From positions 42,392 through 106,391 of the forward strand of contig NZ_LUUB01000062.1 in NCBI RefSeq assembly GCF_001641635.1: 64,000 bases of DNA. Direction: 5' to 3'. This document shows positions 7,992-15,725 of the stretch, one piece after another. Source of the stretch: Bradyrhizobium centrolobii (GTDB lineage Bacteria; Pseudomonadota; Alphaproteobacteria; Rhizobiales; Xanthobacteraceae). The position numbers were made by a program, and so were the translations under genes. The notes beneath the pieces are model-generated. The model was not told the DNA's origin and made no database searches. It was given only the letters and a program-made list of their open reading frames with translations. Each line of letters starts with the position of its first letter. Position 1 is the stretch's first letter.

Positions 7992-8819
7992 ATGACACGC
8001 CTCTCGCTTTCTCTCGGTCTTGCAGTGCTCGCCGTTGCAACGTGCGCGCAGGCGGCCGAGCTTCCGGCGGAAATCAAGCAAGCGGGCGCGCTGCGGCTCA
8101 CAGTCAACTCGACTTACGCCCCGATGGAATATCGCGATCCCGCGACCAGCGAGCTGGTCGGGCTCGACATCGATCTCGCCAATGAGCTCGCCAAGCGGCT
8201 CGGCGGGCTCAAGATCGTCTGGAGCGAGACGCCGTTCGCCGAGCTGATCCCGTCGCTTCAGACCAAGCGCGCCGATTTCATCATCTCCGGCATCTCGGAC
8301 CGCGCCTCGCGGCGGGAGACCGCCGATTTCGTCGATTACCTCACGACCGGTCCGCAGATCTTCGTCATGTCCGAGAACGAGGCGAAGGCCGCCACCGATC
8401 TCTGCGGCAAGAAGGTCGGCACCACGCGCAGCACCAGCTTCCCGGTCGAGATCGAGAAGTGGAGCAAGCAGAATTGCGAGGCGGCCGGCAAGCCGGCCAT
8501 CCAGTACGTCCCGGGCGAGAATTCGATCGACGTCCGCAACCAGCTCAAGCAGGGCCGCATCGACGCCGCCGTGCAAGGCAGCGAGACCCTGCCTTACGCG
8601 CAATCGCAGGAGGCCGGCAAATATCGCGTGGTCGGCGAGCCCTTCGCCAAGGGCTATCAGGGCATCATGTTCCGCAAGGACGATACGGCCTTGCGCGAAG
8701 TGGTGACGGAGAAGCTCACGGCCATGATCGCCGACGGCTCCTACAAAGCCATTCTCGACAAATGGGGATTGGGCGCGAACGCGGTCGCCCAGCCCATACT
8801 GAACGCGGCGCCGCAATGA
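7992..8819 (+). CDS. Polar amino acid-type ABC transporter substrate-binding protein (paralogue 1)
   Basis: A 275-residue periplasmic binding protein of solute-binding family 3. A Sec signal peptide (residues 1-21, cut after CAQA) precedes ELPAEIKQAG. The fold markers are NSTYAPMEY, the GLDIDLANEL segment and the DFIISGISD hinge. It is translationally coupled to the permease through an ATGA overlap. It is clearly paralogous to the protein at 10449-11264, with shared LPAEI, YRDPAT, LCGKKVG and LKQGRIDAAVQG-type segments. From context the ligand may be a carbamoyl amino acid, hydantoin or similar small ureide. Confidence 0.9.
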   Translation: MTRLSLSLGLAVLAVATCAQAAELPAEIKQAGALRLTVNSTYAPMEYRDPATSELVGLDIDLANELAKRLGGLKIVWSETPFAELIPSLQTKRADFIISGISDRASRRETADFVDYLTTGPQIFVMSENEAKAATDLCGKKVGTTRSTSFPVEIEKWSKQNCEAAGKPAIQYVPGENSIDVRNQLKQGRIDAAVQGSETLPYAQSQEAGKYRVVGEPFAKGYQGIMFRKDDTALREVVTEKLTAMIADGSYKAILDKWGLGANAVAQPILNAAPQ

Positions 8820-9673
8820 AGCCGGCGCCCGCCCTCGCGGAGGGTTTTCCCGATCTGTCCGGGATGCGGATCGCGCGCGAGCCGCACTGGTTTCGTTGGC
8901 TCAGCGCGGCCCTGATCGTCCTCGTGCTGGCGGCGATCGCGCGCGCGTTTGCGGCGGGTCAGATCGAATGGTCCTATGTCAGCCGCTTCCTGACCGCAAA
9001 GGTCATTCTCGAAGGCATCGTCAATACCATGGTGATGGCCGTGCTGGCGATGGCGCTCGGCATCGTGCTCGGCATCGTCGTGGCGATCATGCGGTTGTCG
9101 CCCAATCCGGTGCTGAAGTCGGTGGCCGCCGGCTACACCTGGCTGTTCCGCGGCACGCCGCTGATCCTGCAACTGCTGTTGTGGTTCAACCTCGCGCTGG
9201 TGTTCCCGACCATCGGCATTCCCGGCGTCTGGACCGCGCGCGCGGTCGACGTCATGACGCCGTTCCTCGCGGCGCTGCTCGGGCTCGGCATCAACCAGGG
9301 CGCCTACACCTCCGAGGTGATGCGCGCCGGCATGCTGTCGGTTGACATTGGACAATATGAGGCGGCGCACGCGATCGGCATGGGGCGGCTGCGCGCGCTG
9401 CGCCGGATCATCCTGCCGCAGGCGATGCGCGTGGTGATCCCGCCGCTCGGCAACGAATTCATCGGCATGGTGAAGGCGACGTCGCTTGCCAGCGTCATCC
9501 AGTATCCGGAGGTGCTGCACAGCGCGGAGAACATCTATTACGCCAACTCGCGCGTGATCGAGCTGCTGATCGTCGCCGGGCTCTGGTACCTGCTCGTCGT
9601 TTCCATCCTGACGCCGCTCCAGATGCTGCTCGAGCGACGCTTTGCCCGCGGCACGATGCAGTTCGCCCGATGA
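8816..9673 (+). CDS. Polar amino acid-type ABC transporter permease
   Basis: A 285-residue inner-membrane permease of the HisMQ/GlnP type. Several hydrophobic segments are visible (about residues 25-45, 62-85, 100-130, 135-170 and 225-260), and the ABC-contact EAA loop appears as QYEAAHAIGMGR...ILPQAMR. The start ATG overlaps the binding-protein stop (ATGA), and its own stop overlaps the ATPase start in the same way. This indicates a tightly coupled SBP-permease-ATPase unit. Only one permease gene is present, so it probably forms a homodimer. Confidence 0.92.
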   Translation: MKPAPALAEGFPDLSGMRIAREPHWFRWLSAALIVLVLAAIARAFAAGQIEWSYVSRFLTAKVILEGIVNTMVMAVLAMALGIVLGIVVAIMRLSPNPVLKSVAAGYTWLFRGTPLILQLLLWFNLALVFPTIGIPGVWTARAVDVMTPFLAALLGLGINQGAYTSEVMRAGMLSVDIGQYEAAHAIGMGRLRALRRIILPQAMRVVIPPLGNEFIGMVKATSLASVIQYPEVLHSAENIYYANSRVIELLIVAGLWYLLVVSILTPLQMLLERRFARGTMQFAR

Positions 9674-10434
9674 CAAAACCCCTCGTCGCGATCCGCTCGG
9701 TCAGCAAGAATTTTGGAGAGTTTCAGGCTCTCAAAACCGTCTCGCTCGACGTCTGGCCCGGCGAGGTGATGTGCCTGATCGGCGCCTCCGGCTCGGGCAA
9801 GACCACGCTGCTTCGCTGTATCAACCAGCTCACCGCGATCGACAGCGGCGGCATCTGGCTCGATGGCGAGCTCTTGGGCGTCCGCGAGCAGGGCGGACGG
9901 CTCTACCGTCTTACTGAGCGGGAGATCGGGCGGCAGCGGCTGAAGACCGGCATGGTGTTCCAGCGCTTCAACCTGTTCCCGCACAAGACCGCGCTGGAGA
10001 ACATCACCGAGGGCCCGCTTCAGGTGCAGGGGCGGAAGTCCGACGAGGTGCGTACTGAGGCGCTCGAACTGCTCAGGCGTGTCGGGCTCGCGGCGAAGGC
10101 GGCCTCGTATCCCGCGCAGCTCTCCGGTGGCCAGCAGCAGCGCGTCGCGATCGCCCGCGCGCTCGCCATGAAGCCGATGCTGATGCTGTTCGACGAGCCG
10201 ACCAGCGCGCTCGATCCGGAGCTCGTCGGCGAGGTGCTCGCGGTGATGAAGGAGCTCGCGCGAAGCGGCATGACCATGATGGTAGTGACGCACGAGCTCG
10301 GCTTCGCGCGCGAGGTCGCCGACCGTGTCGTCTACATGGACCAGGGCGCGATCGTGGAGCAGGGGCGGGCCTCCGACGTATTGGCTGCGCCGCGCGAGGA
10401 GCGCACGAAGGCTTTTCTCTCTGCAGTGATCTGA
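9670..10434 (+). CDS. Polar amino acid-type ABC transporter ATP-binding protein
   Basis: A 254-residue ABC ATPase with Walker A GASGSGKTT (38-46), Q-loop in VFQRFNLFPH, signature LSGGQQQR and Walker B LMLFDEPTSALDP, then the H-loop VVTHELGFA. This is the GlnQ/HisP pattern. It powers uptake with the permease at 8816-9673 and probably serves either binding protein flanking the pair. Its start overlaps the permease stop by four bases. Confidence 0.94.
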   Translation: MTKPLVAIRSVSKNFGEFQALKTVSLDVWPGEVMCLIGASGSGKTTLLRCINQLTAIDSGGIWLDGELLGVREQGGRLYRLTEREIGRQRLKTGMVFQRFNLFPHKTALENITEGPLQVQGRKSDEVRTEALELLRRVGLAAKAASYPAQLSGGQQQRVAIARALAMKPMLMLFDEPTSALDPELVGEVLAVMKELARSGMTMMVVTHELGFAREVADRVVYMDQGAIVEQGRASDVLAAPREERTKAFLSAVI

Positions 10435-10448
10435 ATGGGGGCGTGTCG

Positions 10449-11264
10449 ATGATGAGAGTGTTGGTGGCAGCGGCGCTGATTTGCGCCACGACGGCGTCGG
10501 CGGCAGCGATCGAGCTGCCCGCCGAGATCGCCAAGCGGGGCAGCATCAAGGTCGCGCTGGTGCCGAACTATCCCCCCATGGAGTTCCGCGATCCCGCCAC
10601 CAACGCGCTGTCCGGATTCGACATCGATCTCGGCGAGGCACTGGGCCGCAAGCTCGGTGTCAAGATCGAATGGCAGGAGACCAGTTTCGCCGAGTTCATG
10701 CCGTCGATCGCGACGGGGCGCGTGGACGCCATCCTGTCCGGCTTCACCGACTATGCGAGCCGGCACGAGATCGCGTCCTTCGTCGATTATCTACGCAGCG
10801 GTCCGCAGTTCTTCGTGCAGCAGTCGCGCGCGGCGGAGTTCAAGGATGCGGCGGCACTCTGCGGCAAGAAGGTCGGCGCCAGCCGCCGCACCATGTTCCC
10901 GGCGCAGATCGCGGCCTGGAGCGAGAAGAACTGCGGCAGCAATCCGATCCAGTTCGTCGGCACCGACGGCTCGGCCGATGCGCGCACGCAGCTCAGACAG
11001 GGCCGCATCGATGCCGCCGTGCAGGGCAACGAGACGCTGCCCTATCTGATGGACCTCGAGCCCAGCGCCTATGCGGCCGTGGGCGAGCCCATCGCGCAGC
11101 AATTCACCGGCATCGCCCTGCCGGTCAAGGAAAAGGCGCTTCAGCAGGCGGTGGTGGAAGCGGTCGATGCGCTGATAGCCGACGGCACCTATCGCGCCCT
11201 GCTGGCCAAGTGGAAACTGACCGACAACGGATTAGAAAAGGCGACCATCAATGCTGGACAGTAA
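10449..11264 (+). CDS. Polar amino acid-type ABC transporter substrate-binding protein (paralogue 2)
   Basis: A 271-residue family 3 periplasmic binding protein with signal peptide MMRVLVAAALICATTASAAA. It is a diverged paralogue of the protein at 7992-8819. Both have LPAEI after the signal, the YPPMEFRDPAT / YAPMEYRDPAT strand, SFVDYL / DFVDYL, LCGKKVG and the QGRIDAAVQG.ETLPY segment. The GGGGG at 10437-10441 suits the ATG at 10449; a GTG at 10443 and an ATG at 10452 are alternatives. Its 3' end overlaps the next gene by 14 bases. Two binding proteins around one permease/ATPase suggest a broadened ligand range. Confidence 0.88.
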   Translation: MMRVLVAAALICATTASAAAIELPAEIAKRGSIKVALVPNYPPMEFRDPATNALSGFDIDLGEALGRKLGVKIEWQETSFAEFMPSIATGRVDAILSGFTDYASRHEIASFVDYLRSGPQFFVQQSRAAEFKDAAALCGKKVGASRRTMFPAQIAAWSEKNCGSNPIQFVGTDGSADARTQLRQGRIDAAVQGNETLPYLMDLEPSAYAAVGEPIAQQFTGIALPVKEKALQQAVVEAVDALIADGTYRALLAKWKLTDNGLEKATINAGQ

Positions 11265-12135
11265 GGCACTCAAGAGCATCCCGCTCGTTCCGGCCAACAC
11301 CGCAGATCCCGCGCCTAGCTACCCCTGGCCGAAGCCGTATACGTCGGCGATGTTCCTGTCATTCGACGTGGATGCGGAAAGCGCGTGGACCAGCAAGGAT
11401 GCCGTGCACGCGCAGCGGCTCATCACCATGAGCTATGGCGGCTACGAGGCGCGCGTCGGCACGCCCAAGCTCCTGGAGCTGCTCGACCAGCTCGATCTCA
11501 AGGCGACGTTCTTCGTCACGGGATGGTCGGTCGATGCGCATCCGGCCATGGCCGAGTCCATCCTCAAGGCCGGCCACGAGATCGGGCATCACGGCTATCA
11601 CCATCTCCTGCCCGATCCCGGCGATCCCTGGATCGAGGAGGAACTGGAGCGCGGTTTCGAGGCGCTGAAGCGCCGGCTCGGCGTCAAGCCGATCGGCTAT
11701 CGTGCGCCCTACGGCGAGTTCACCGAGGAGCTGCGTGCCGCGCTGGTGCGCCATGGCATCGTCTACACCTCATCGTTCCGCGACGACGTGCGGCCCTATC
11801 GCCATCGCCTCGCCGACGGCAAGCCGGGCACGATCGAGCTGCCGGTGACAGCGAGCTATGACGACTGGATGCACGGCCTCTCCGCCCGCTTCAGCCCGCG
11901 CTCGATCTTCCCCAAGGAGCATGTGCTCTCGCTGTGGAAGGACGAGCTCGACGAGGTCCGTGACTGGGGCGCGATGGTGACGACCGTGCTGCATCCGCAA
12001 TGCAGCGGCCGGCCGATGCGGCTGCGCCTGCTGCGCGAATTCCTGACCTACGCCAAATCCTGCCCGGATCTCTGGATCACCACCGGCGAGGCGATCGCGG
12101 CCAACTTCCTGCGCCATGAGGCCGGCAACCGTTGA
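11251..12135 (+). CDS. Polysaccharide deacetylase-family hydrolase (PuuE-like, role in ureide operon)
   Basis: A 294-residue NodB-fold (carbohydrate esterase 4) metal hydrolase without a signal peptide. Metal and catalytic motifs are FDVDAE (Asp39/Asp41), HEIGHHGYHH (109-118) and RAPYGE. The segment FKATFFVTGW-like LKATFFVTGWS is typical. Cytosolic members of this fold include PuuE allantoinases and related cyclic-imide hydrolases acting on C-N bonds, not on sugars. Its place between an amino acid transporter and a hydantoin racemase makes such an activity more likely than chitin or peptidoglycan deacetylation, but this is inference. The start overlaps the preceding gene. Confidence 0.8.
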   Translation: MLDSKALKSIPLVPANTADPAPSYPWPKPYTSAMFLSFDVDAESAWTSKDAVHAQRLITMSYGGYEARVGTPKLLELLDQLDLKATFFVTGWSVDAHPAMAESILKAGHEIGHHGYHHLLPDPGDPWIEEELERGFEALKRRLGVKPIGYRAPYGEFTEELRAALVRHGIVYTSSFRDDVRPYRHRLADGKPGTIELPVTASYDDWMHGLSARFSPRSIFPKEHVLSLWKDELDEVRDWGAMVTTVLHPQCSGRPMRLRLLREFLTYAKSCPDLWITTGEAIAANFLRHEAGNR

Positions 12136-12143
12136 GCAACGCC

Positions 12144-12800
12144 ATGACCCGTCGACGCATCCTGGTCATCAACCCGAATTCGTCGGCGTCGGTCACGGCT
12201 GCCATCGACGACGCGGTCGCGCCGCTCAGGATCGCCGGCGGGCCGGAGATCACAGTGGAAGGCCTTGCCGAGGGGCCGCCCAGCATCACCTCGCAGCGCG
12301 ACGCAGACAGCGTGGTCATGCCGCTCGTGGGCCGCGTCGCGCGCGATGACGCCGATGCCTTCGTGCTGGCCTGCTTCAGCGATCCCGGCCTGCATGCGGT
12401 GCGCGAGGCGGCGGGCGGCCGCCCGGTGATGGGCATCGCCGAGTGGGGCATCCTGCGTGCACTGACACTCGGCGAGCGTTTTGGTGTGATCGCACTGTCG
12501 CCGTCGAGCATCCGCCGCCAGCAGCGCATGGTGCGGCAGATCGGCGTCGATGGCCGTTATGCCGGAAGCTGGTCGGTGGGCGCGAGCGCGGCTGAGACGG
12601 CAGGCGCCGATATCCGCGGTCGATTGATCGAAGCCGGACGAGCGCTGGTCACCCAGCGCGGTGCAGATGTGGTGGTGATGGGGTGCGCCGGCATGGCCTC
12701 GCACCGATCGGCGATTGCCGAGGCGATTGGCGTGCCCGTGGTCGAGCCGGCGCAGCAGGCGGTGGCGGCCGCCATCGGTGCGGTTCTGTTGCGAGCTTGA
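12144..12800 (+). CDS. Aspartate/glutamate/hydantoin racemase-family protein
   Basis: A 218-residue member of the Asp/Glu racemase superfamily. It opens with RRRILVINPNSS, the hydantoin-racemase-type N-terminus. The two catalytic cysteines of the family are placed as expected: Cys77 in VLACFSDPG and Cys181 in VVMGCAGM. Hydantoin racemases interconvert D- and L-5-substituted hydantoins, so that a stereospecific hydantoinase/carbamoylase pair can use both forms. The neighbouring D-carbamoylase and cyclic amidase support that reading; allantoin racemase is an alternative. A TTG start at 12132 that overlaps the previous gene is also possible. Confidence 0.82.
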   Translation: MTRRRILVINPNSSASVTAAIDDAVAPLRIAGGPEITVEGLAEGPPSITSQRDADSVVMPLVGRVARDDADAFVLACFSDPGLHAVREAAGGRPVMGIAEWGILRALTLGERFGVIALSPSSIRRQQRMVRQIGVDGRYAGSWSVGASAAETAGADIRGRLIEAGRALVTQRGADVVVMGCAGMASHRSAIAEAIGVPVVEPAQQAVAAAIGAVLLRA

Positions 12801-12810
12801 GAGGTGGACG

Positions 12811-14130
12811 ATGCATTGTGATCTTCTGATCAGGAACGGCACCTGCGTCACGCCCTGGGGCGAGGAAGCGGCCAATGTCGGCGTCGCCGACGGGCGCATT
12901 GCGACGCTGTCCGCGACATCGGCCGACACGGCCGATCAGGTGATTGACGCCAGCGGCCTCCATGTCCTGCCCGGCCTGATCGACAGCCATGTCCATCTGC
13001 GTGATCCCGGCGATCCCGCGGTGGAGACACTGAGCACCGGCACGCGTGCCGCCGTGCTCGGCGGCATTGCCACGCTGTTCGACATGCCCAACACCAACCC
13101 GCCGATAGCCGACCAGGAACGGCTCGACTGGAAGCGCGGCTTTGCCGAAGAGCAGAGTTTTTGCGACATCGGCCTCTACATCGCCGGGGCCAAGACCAAT
13201 ATCGGCGAGCTCGCACATCTCGAGAGCGAGAGCGGCGTTTGCGCGATCAAGGTCTTCGCGGGCTCCTCGACCGCATCGCTGCTGGTCGAGGACGACGAGC
13301 ATCTCGAAAAGGTCATGCGTGCCGGCCGCCGCCGCATCGCCTTCCACAGCGAGGACGAATACCGTCTCCAGGCCCGCAAGCCGATGTTTTCGCGCGGCAT
13401 GCCGCATCGCTCCCACATGGAATGGCGCGACGAGGAATGCGCCTTCCTTGGCACCCGCCGCCTGATGGCGCTGGCGCGCAAGACCGGACGTCCCGCACAC
13501 ATCCTCCACGTTTCCACGGCGGAAGAGCTGAACTATCTGCGCGACTATCGCGATGTTGCAACCGTCGAGGTGCTGGTCAATCACCTGACGCAAGTCGCGC
13601 CGGAGTGTTACGACACGCTCAAGGGATTTGGCGTGATGAACCCGCCGATTCGTGGGCCACGTCACCACGAGGCAAGCTGGGCCGCGGTGTGCGACGGCAT
13701 CGTCGATACCATCGGCAGCGATCACGCCCCGCATTCGCGCGCGGCCAAGGAGCTGCCCTGGCCGGATTGCCCGGCCGGCCTCACCGGCGTGCAGACGCTC
13801 GTCCCCGTGATGCTCGATCATGTCAATGCCGGCCGGTTGTCGCTGTCGCGTCTCGTCGATCTCATGGCGGCGGGTCCCGCGCGCGTCTACGGTCTCGTCG
13901 GCAAGGGGCGATTGGCGGCCGGCTACGATGCCGACTTCACCTTGGTCGACATGAAGGCGAAGCGCACAATCGAAGAGTCCTGGATCGTCTCGCCCTGCGG
14001 CTGGACGCCCTTCGCCGGCAAGAAGATCACCGGCTGGCCGATGGCCACCATCATCCGCGGCCACACCATCATGCGCGAGGACGAGGTGCTGGGCACACCG
14101 ATCGGCCGCCTTGCCCGCTTCGCGTCCTAG
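12811..14130 (+). CDS. Dihydroorotase/hydantoinase-type cyclic amidohydrolase
   Basis: A 439-residue cyclic amidase of the amidohydrolase superfamily. The binuclear zinc site is visible: DSHVHLRDPG (His60, His62), the carboxylated Lys in CAIKVFAG (Lys147), His179 in IAFHSED, His233 in ILHVSTAEE and the catalytic Asp in GSDHAPHS. The C-terminus has the TLVDMKAKRTI strand and the SPCGWTPFAGK loop of dihydroorotase-type enzymes. The ATG at 12811 follows GAGAGGTGG. By motifs alone it could open dihydroorotate, allantoin or hydantoins. The racemase and D-carbamoylase next door favour a hydantoin or another 5-substituted cyclic ureide. Confidence 0.87.
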   Translation: MHCDLLIRNGTCVTPWGEEAANVGVADGRIATLSATSADTADQVIDASGLHVLPGLIDSHVHLRDPGDPAVETLSTGTRAAVLGGIATLFDMPNTNPPIADQERLDWKRGFAEEQSFCDIGLYIAGAKTNIGELAHLESESGVCAIKVFAGSSTASLLVEDDEHLEKVMRAGRRRIAFHSEDEYRLQARKPMFSRGMPHRSHMEWRDEECAFLGTRRLMALARKTGRPAHILHVSTAEELNYLRDYRDVATVEVLVNHLTQVAPECYDTLKGFGVMNPPIRGPRHHEASWAAVCDGIVDTIGSDHAPHSRAAKELPWPDCPAGLTGVQTLVPVMLDHVNAGRLSLSRLVDLMAAGPARVYGLVGKGRLAAGYDADFTLVDMKAKRTIEESWIVSPCGWTPFAGKKITGWPMATIIRGHTIMREDEVLGTPIGRLARFAS

Positions 14131-14141
14131 GAGTTTGTTCA

Positions 14142-15725
14142 ATGCCGATCTCCCGCCGCTCCCTGCTCAAAGCCGCGGCCGCCGCGCCGGCCCTGTCGCT
14201 GCCGGGGATCCTGCGCGCCGAGGAACAGACCACCCTGCGGTTCATTCCGGTGATCGATCTCGCCTTCGTCGATCCGATCTACTCGACCGCGCAGGTATCG
14301 CGAAACCACGGCTTCATGGTCTACGACACGCTCTATGGCATGAACTCGTCACTCCAGGTCTCGCCGCAGATGTTGTCGGGGCATGTCATCTCCAATGACG
14401 GGCTTCAGTGGGACCTCACCCTTCGCGACGGCCTGTTCTGGCACGATGGCGAGCGCGTGCTCGCCCGCGACTGCGTCGCGAGCATCCGCCGCTGGGCGGC
14501 GCGCGACGGCTTTGGCGGTGAGTTGATGGAGGCAACCGACGAACTGTCGGCTGCTGACGACCGCACTATCCGCTTCCGTCTCAAGCGTCCGTTCCCGCTC
14601 TTGCCGCAGGCGCTCGGCAAGGCCGCGATCAACGCTTGCTTCATGATGCCGGAGCGGCTGGCGAGCCAGGATCCGTTCAAGCCGCTGACCGAAGTGATCG
14701 GCAGCGGCCCGTTCCGCTATCTCGCCGACGAACGCGTGCAGGGCGCGCGCAACGCCTATGCCCGCTTCGAGCGCTACCAACCGCGCACCGACGGCAAGCC
14801 CGACTGGACGGCGGGGCCAAAGATCGTGCATTACGATCGCGTGGTCTGGACCACCACGCCCGATGCCGGCACCGGTGTCGCGGCGCTCCAGACCGGCGAG
14901 CAGGACTGGCAGGAAACGACGCCGCATGATCTCTTGCCGGTGATCAAGGCCGCCGGCGACATAGAGACGCGGATCCTCGATCCCCGAGGTTACGCCTGCA
15001 TGCTGCGCCTCAATCATCTCCAGCCGCCGTTCGACAATCCCGCCATTCGCCGCGCGCTGTTAGGCGCGATTGATCAATCCGCTTTCATGACCGCGGTTGC
15101 CGGCACCGATCCAGCGTTCCAGGTGTCGCCGATCGGCTTCTTCGCGCCCGGCACGCCGATGGCGAGCGAGGTCGGGCTCGACGTGTTCCGCGGTCCGCGC
15201 GACTACGCCAAGGTCAAGGCCGATCTGAAGGCGGCCGGCTACAATGGCGAGAAGATCGTGGTGCTCGTCCCGACCAACTCACTGGCGCAGAAGCCGCTCG
15301 GCGAGATCGCCGTCGACAGCCTGCGCAAAGCAGGCATGAACGTCGAATATGCCGGGCTCGATTTCGCCGTCGTGCTGCAGCGCCAGCTCAAGAAGGATCC
15401 GATCGGACAGGGCGGCTGGAGCGCGGCGGTCGGCAACTGGCAGGGCATCGACTGGCTCAACCCGGCCGGCAACACCAATCTGCGCGGTGAGGGCAAGGTC
15501 GCCGGCTGGTATGCGAGCGAGAAGATGGGCGGCCTGCGCAGCGAGTGGCTGGCGGCCTCCGAGCTCGCCGAGCAGCAGCGCATCTGCCGCCAGATCCAGG
15601 CCGTCGCGTTCGAGGAAATTCCCTATATCCCGATCGGCCTGTACAAGCAGCCGACCGCCCATCGCAAATCCATCACCGGCATTCTCGACGGCACCGCCGT
15701 CTTCTGGAACGTACGCCCCGCATGA
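14142..15725 (+). CDS. Family 5 ABC transporter substrate-binding protein without a permease
   Basis: A 527-residue periplasmic binding protein of the peptide/nickel (DppA/OppA) family. It has an N-terminal Tat-like signal (PISRRSLLKAAAAAPALSL, cut near LRAEE). Typical features are the WDLTLRDGLFWHDGERV strand, GSGPFRY, and the late AYN-type domain ending in IPYIPIG. The ATG at 14142 is preceded by TAGGAG, and its stop overlaps the next start as ATGA. No family 5 permease or ATPase occurs in the window, so it is an orphan receptor or pairs with a distant transporter. Coupling to the amidohydrolase suggests they act on the same compound. Confidence 0.88.
   Translation: MPISRRSLLKAAAAAPALSLPGILRAEEQTTLRFIPVIDLAFVDPIYSTAQVSRNHGFMVYDTLYGMNSSLQVSPQMLSGHVISNDGLQWDLTLRDGLFWHDGERVLARDCVASIRRWAARDGFGGELMEATDELSAADDRTIRFRLKRPFPLLPQALGKAAINACFMMPERLASQDPFKPLTEVIGSGPFRYLADERVQGARNAYARFERYQPRTDGKPDWTAGPKIVHYDRVVWTTTPDAGTGVAALQTGEQDWQETTPHDLLPVIKAAGDIETRILDPRGYACMLRLNHLQPPFDNPAIRRALLGAIDQSAFMTAVAGTDPAFQVSPIGFFAPGTPMASEVGLDVFRGPRDYAKVKADLKAAGYNGEKIVVLVPTNSLAQKPLGEIAVDSLRKAGMNVEYAGLDFAVVLQRQLKKDPIGQGGWSAAVGNWQGIDWLNPAGNTNLRGEGKVAGWYASEKMGGLRSEWLAASELAEQQRICRQIQAVAFEEIPYIPIGLYKQPTAHRKSITGILDGTAVFWNVRPA

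Noticed and set aside
6942..8816. A 624-codon open frame on the minus strand across the carbamoylase and receptor genes
   Set aside because: It is antisense to two genes with complete catalytic or fold motifs. Its product is an Arg/Asp/His-rich composition without family motifs, the usual shadow of high-GC coding DNA.
12649..14142. A 497-codon minus-strand frame opposite the dihydroorotase-like gene
   Set aside because: The opposite strand encodes all zinc ligands of a cyclic amidase in the right order; the minus frame shows no domain.
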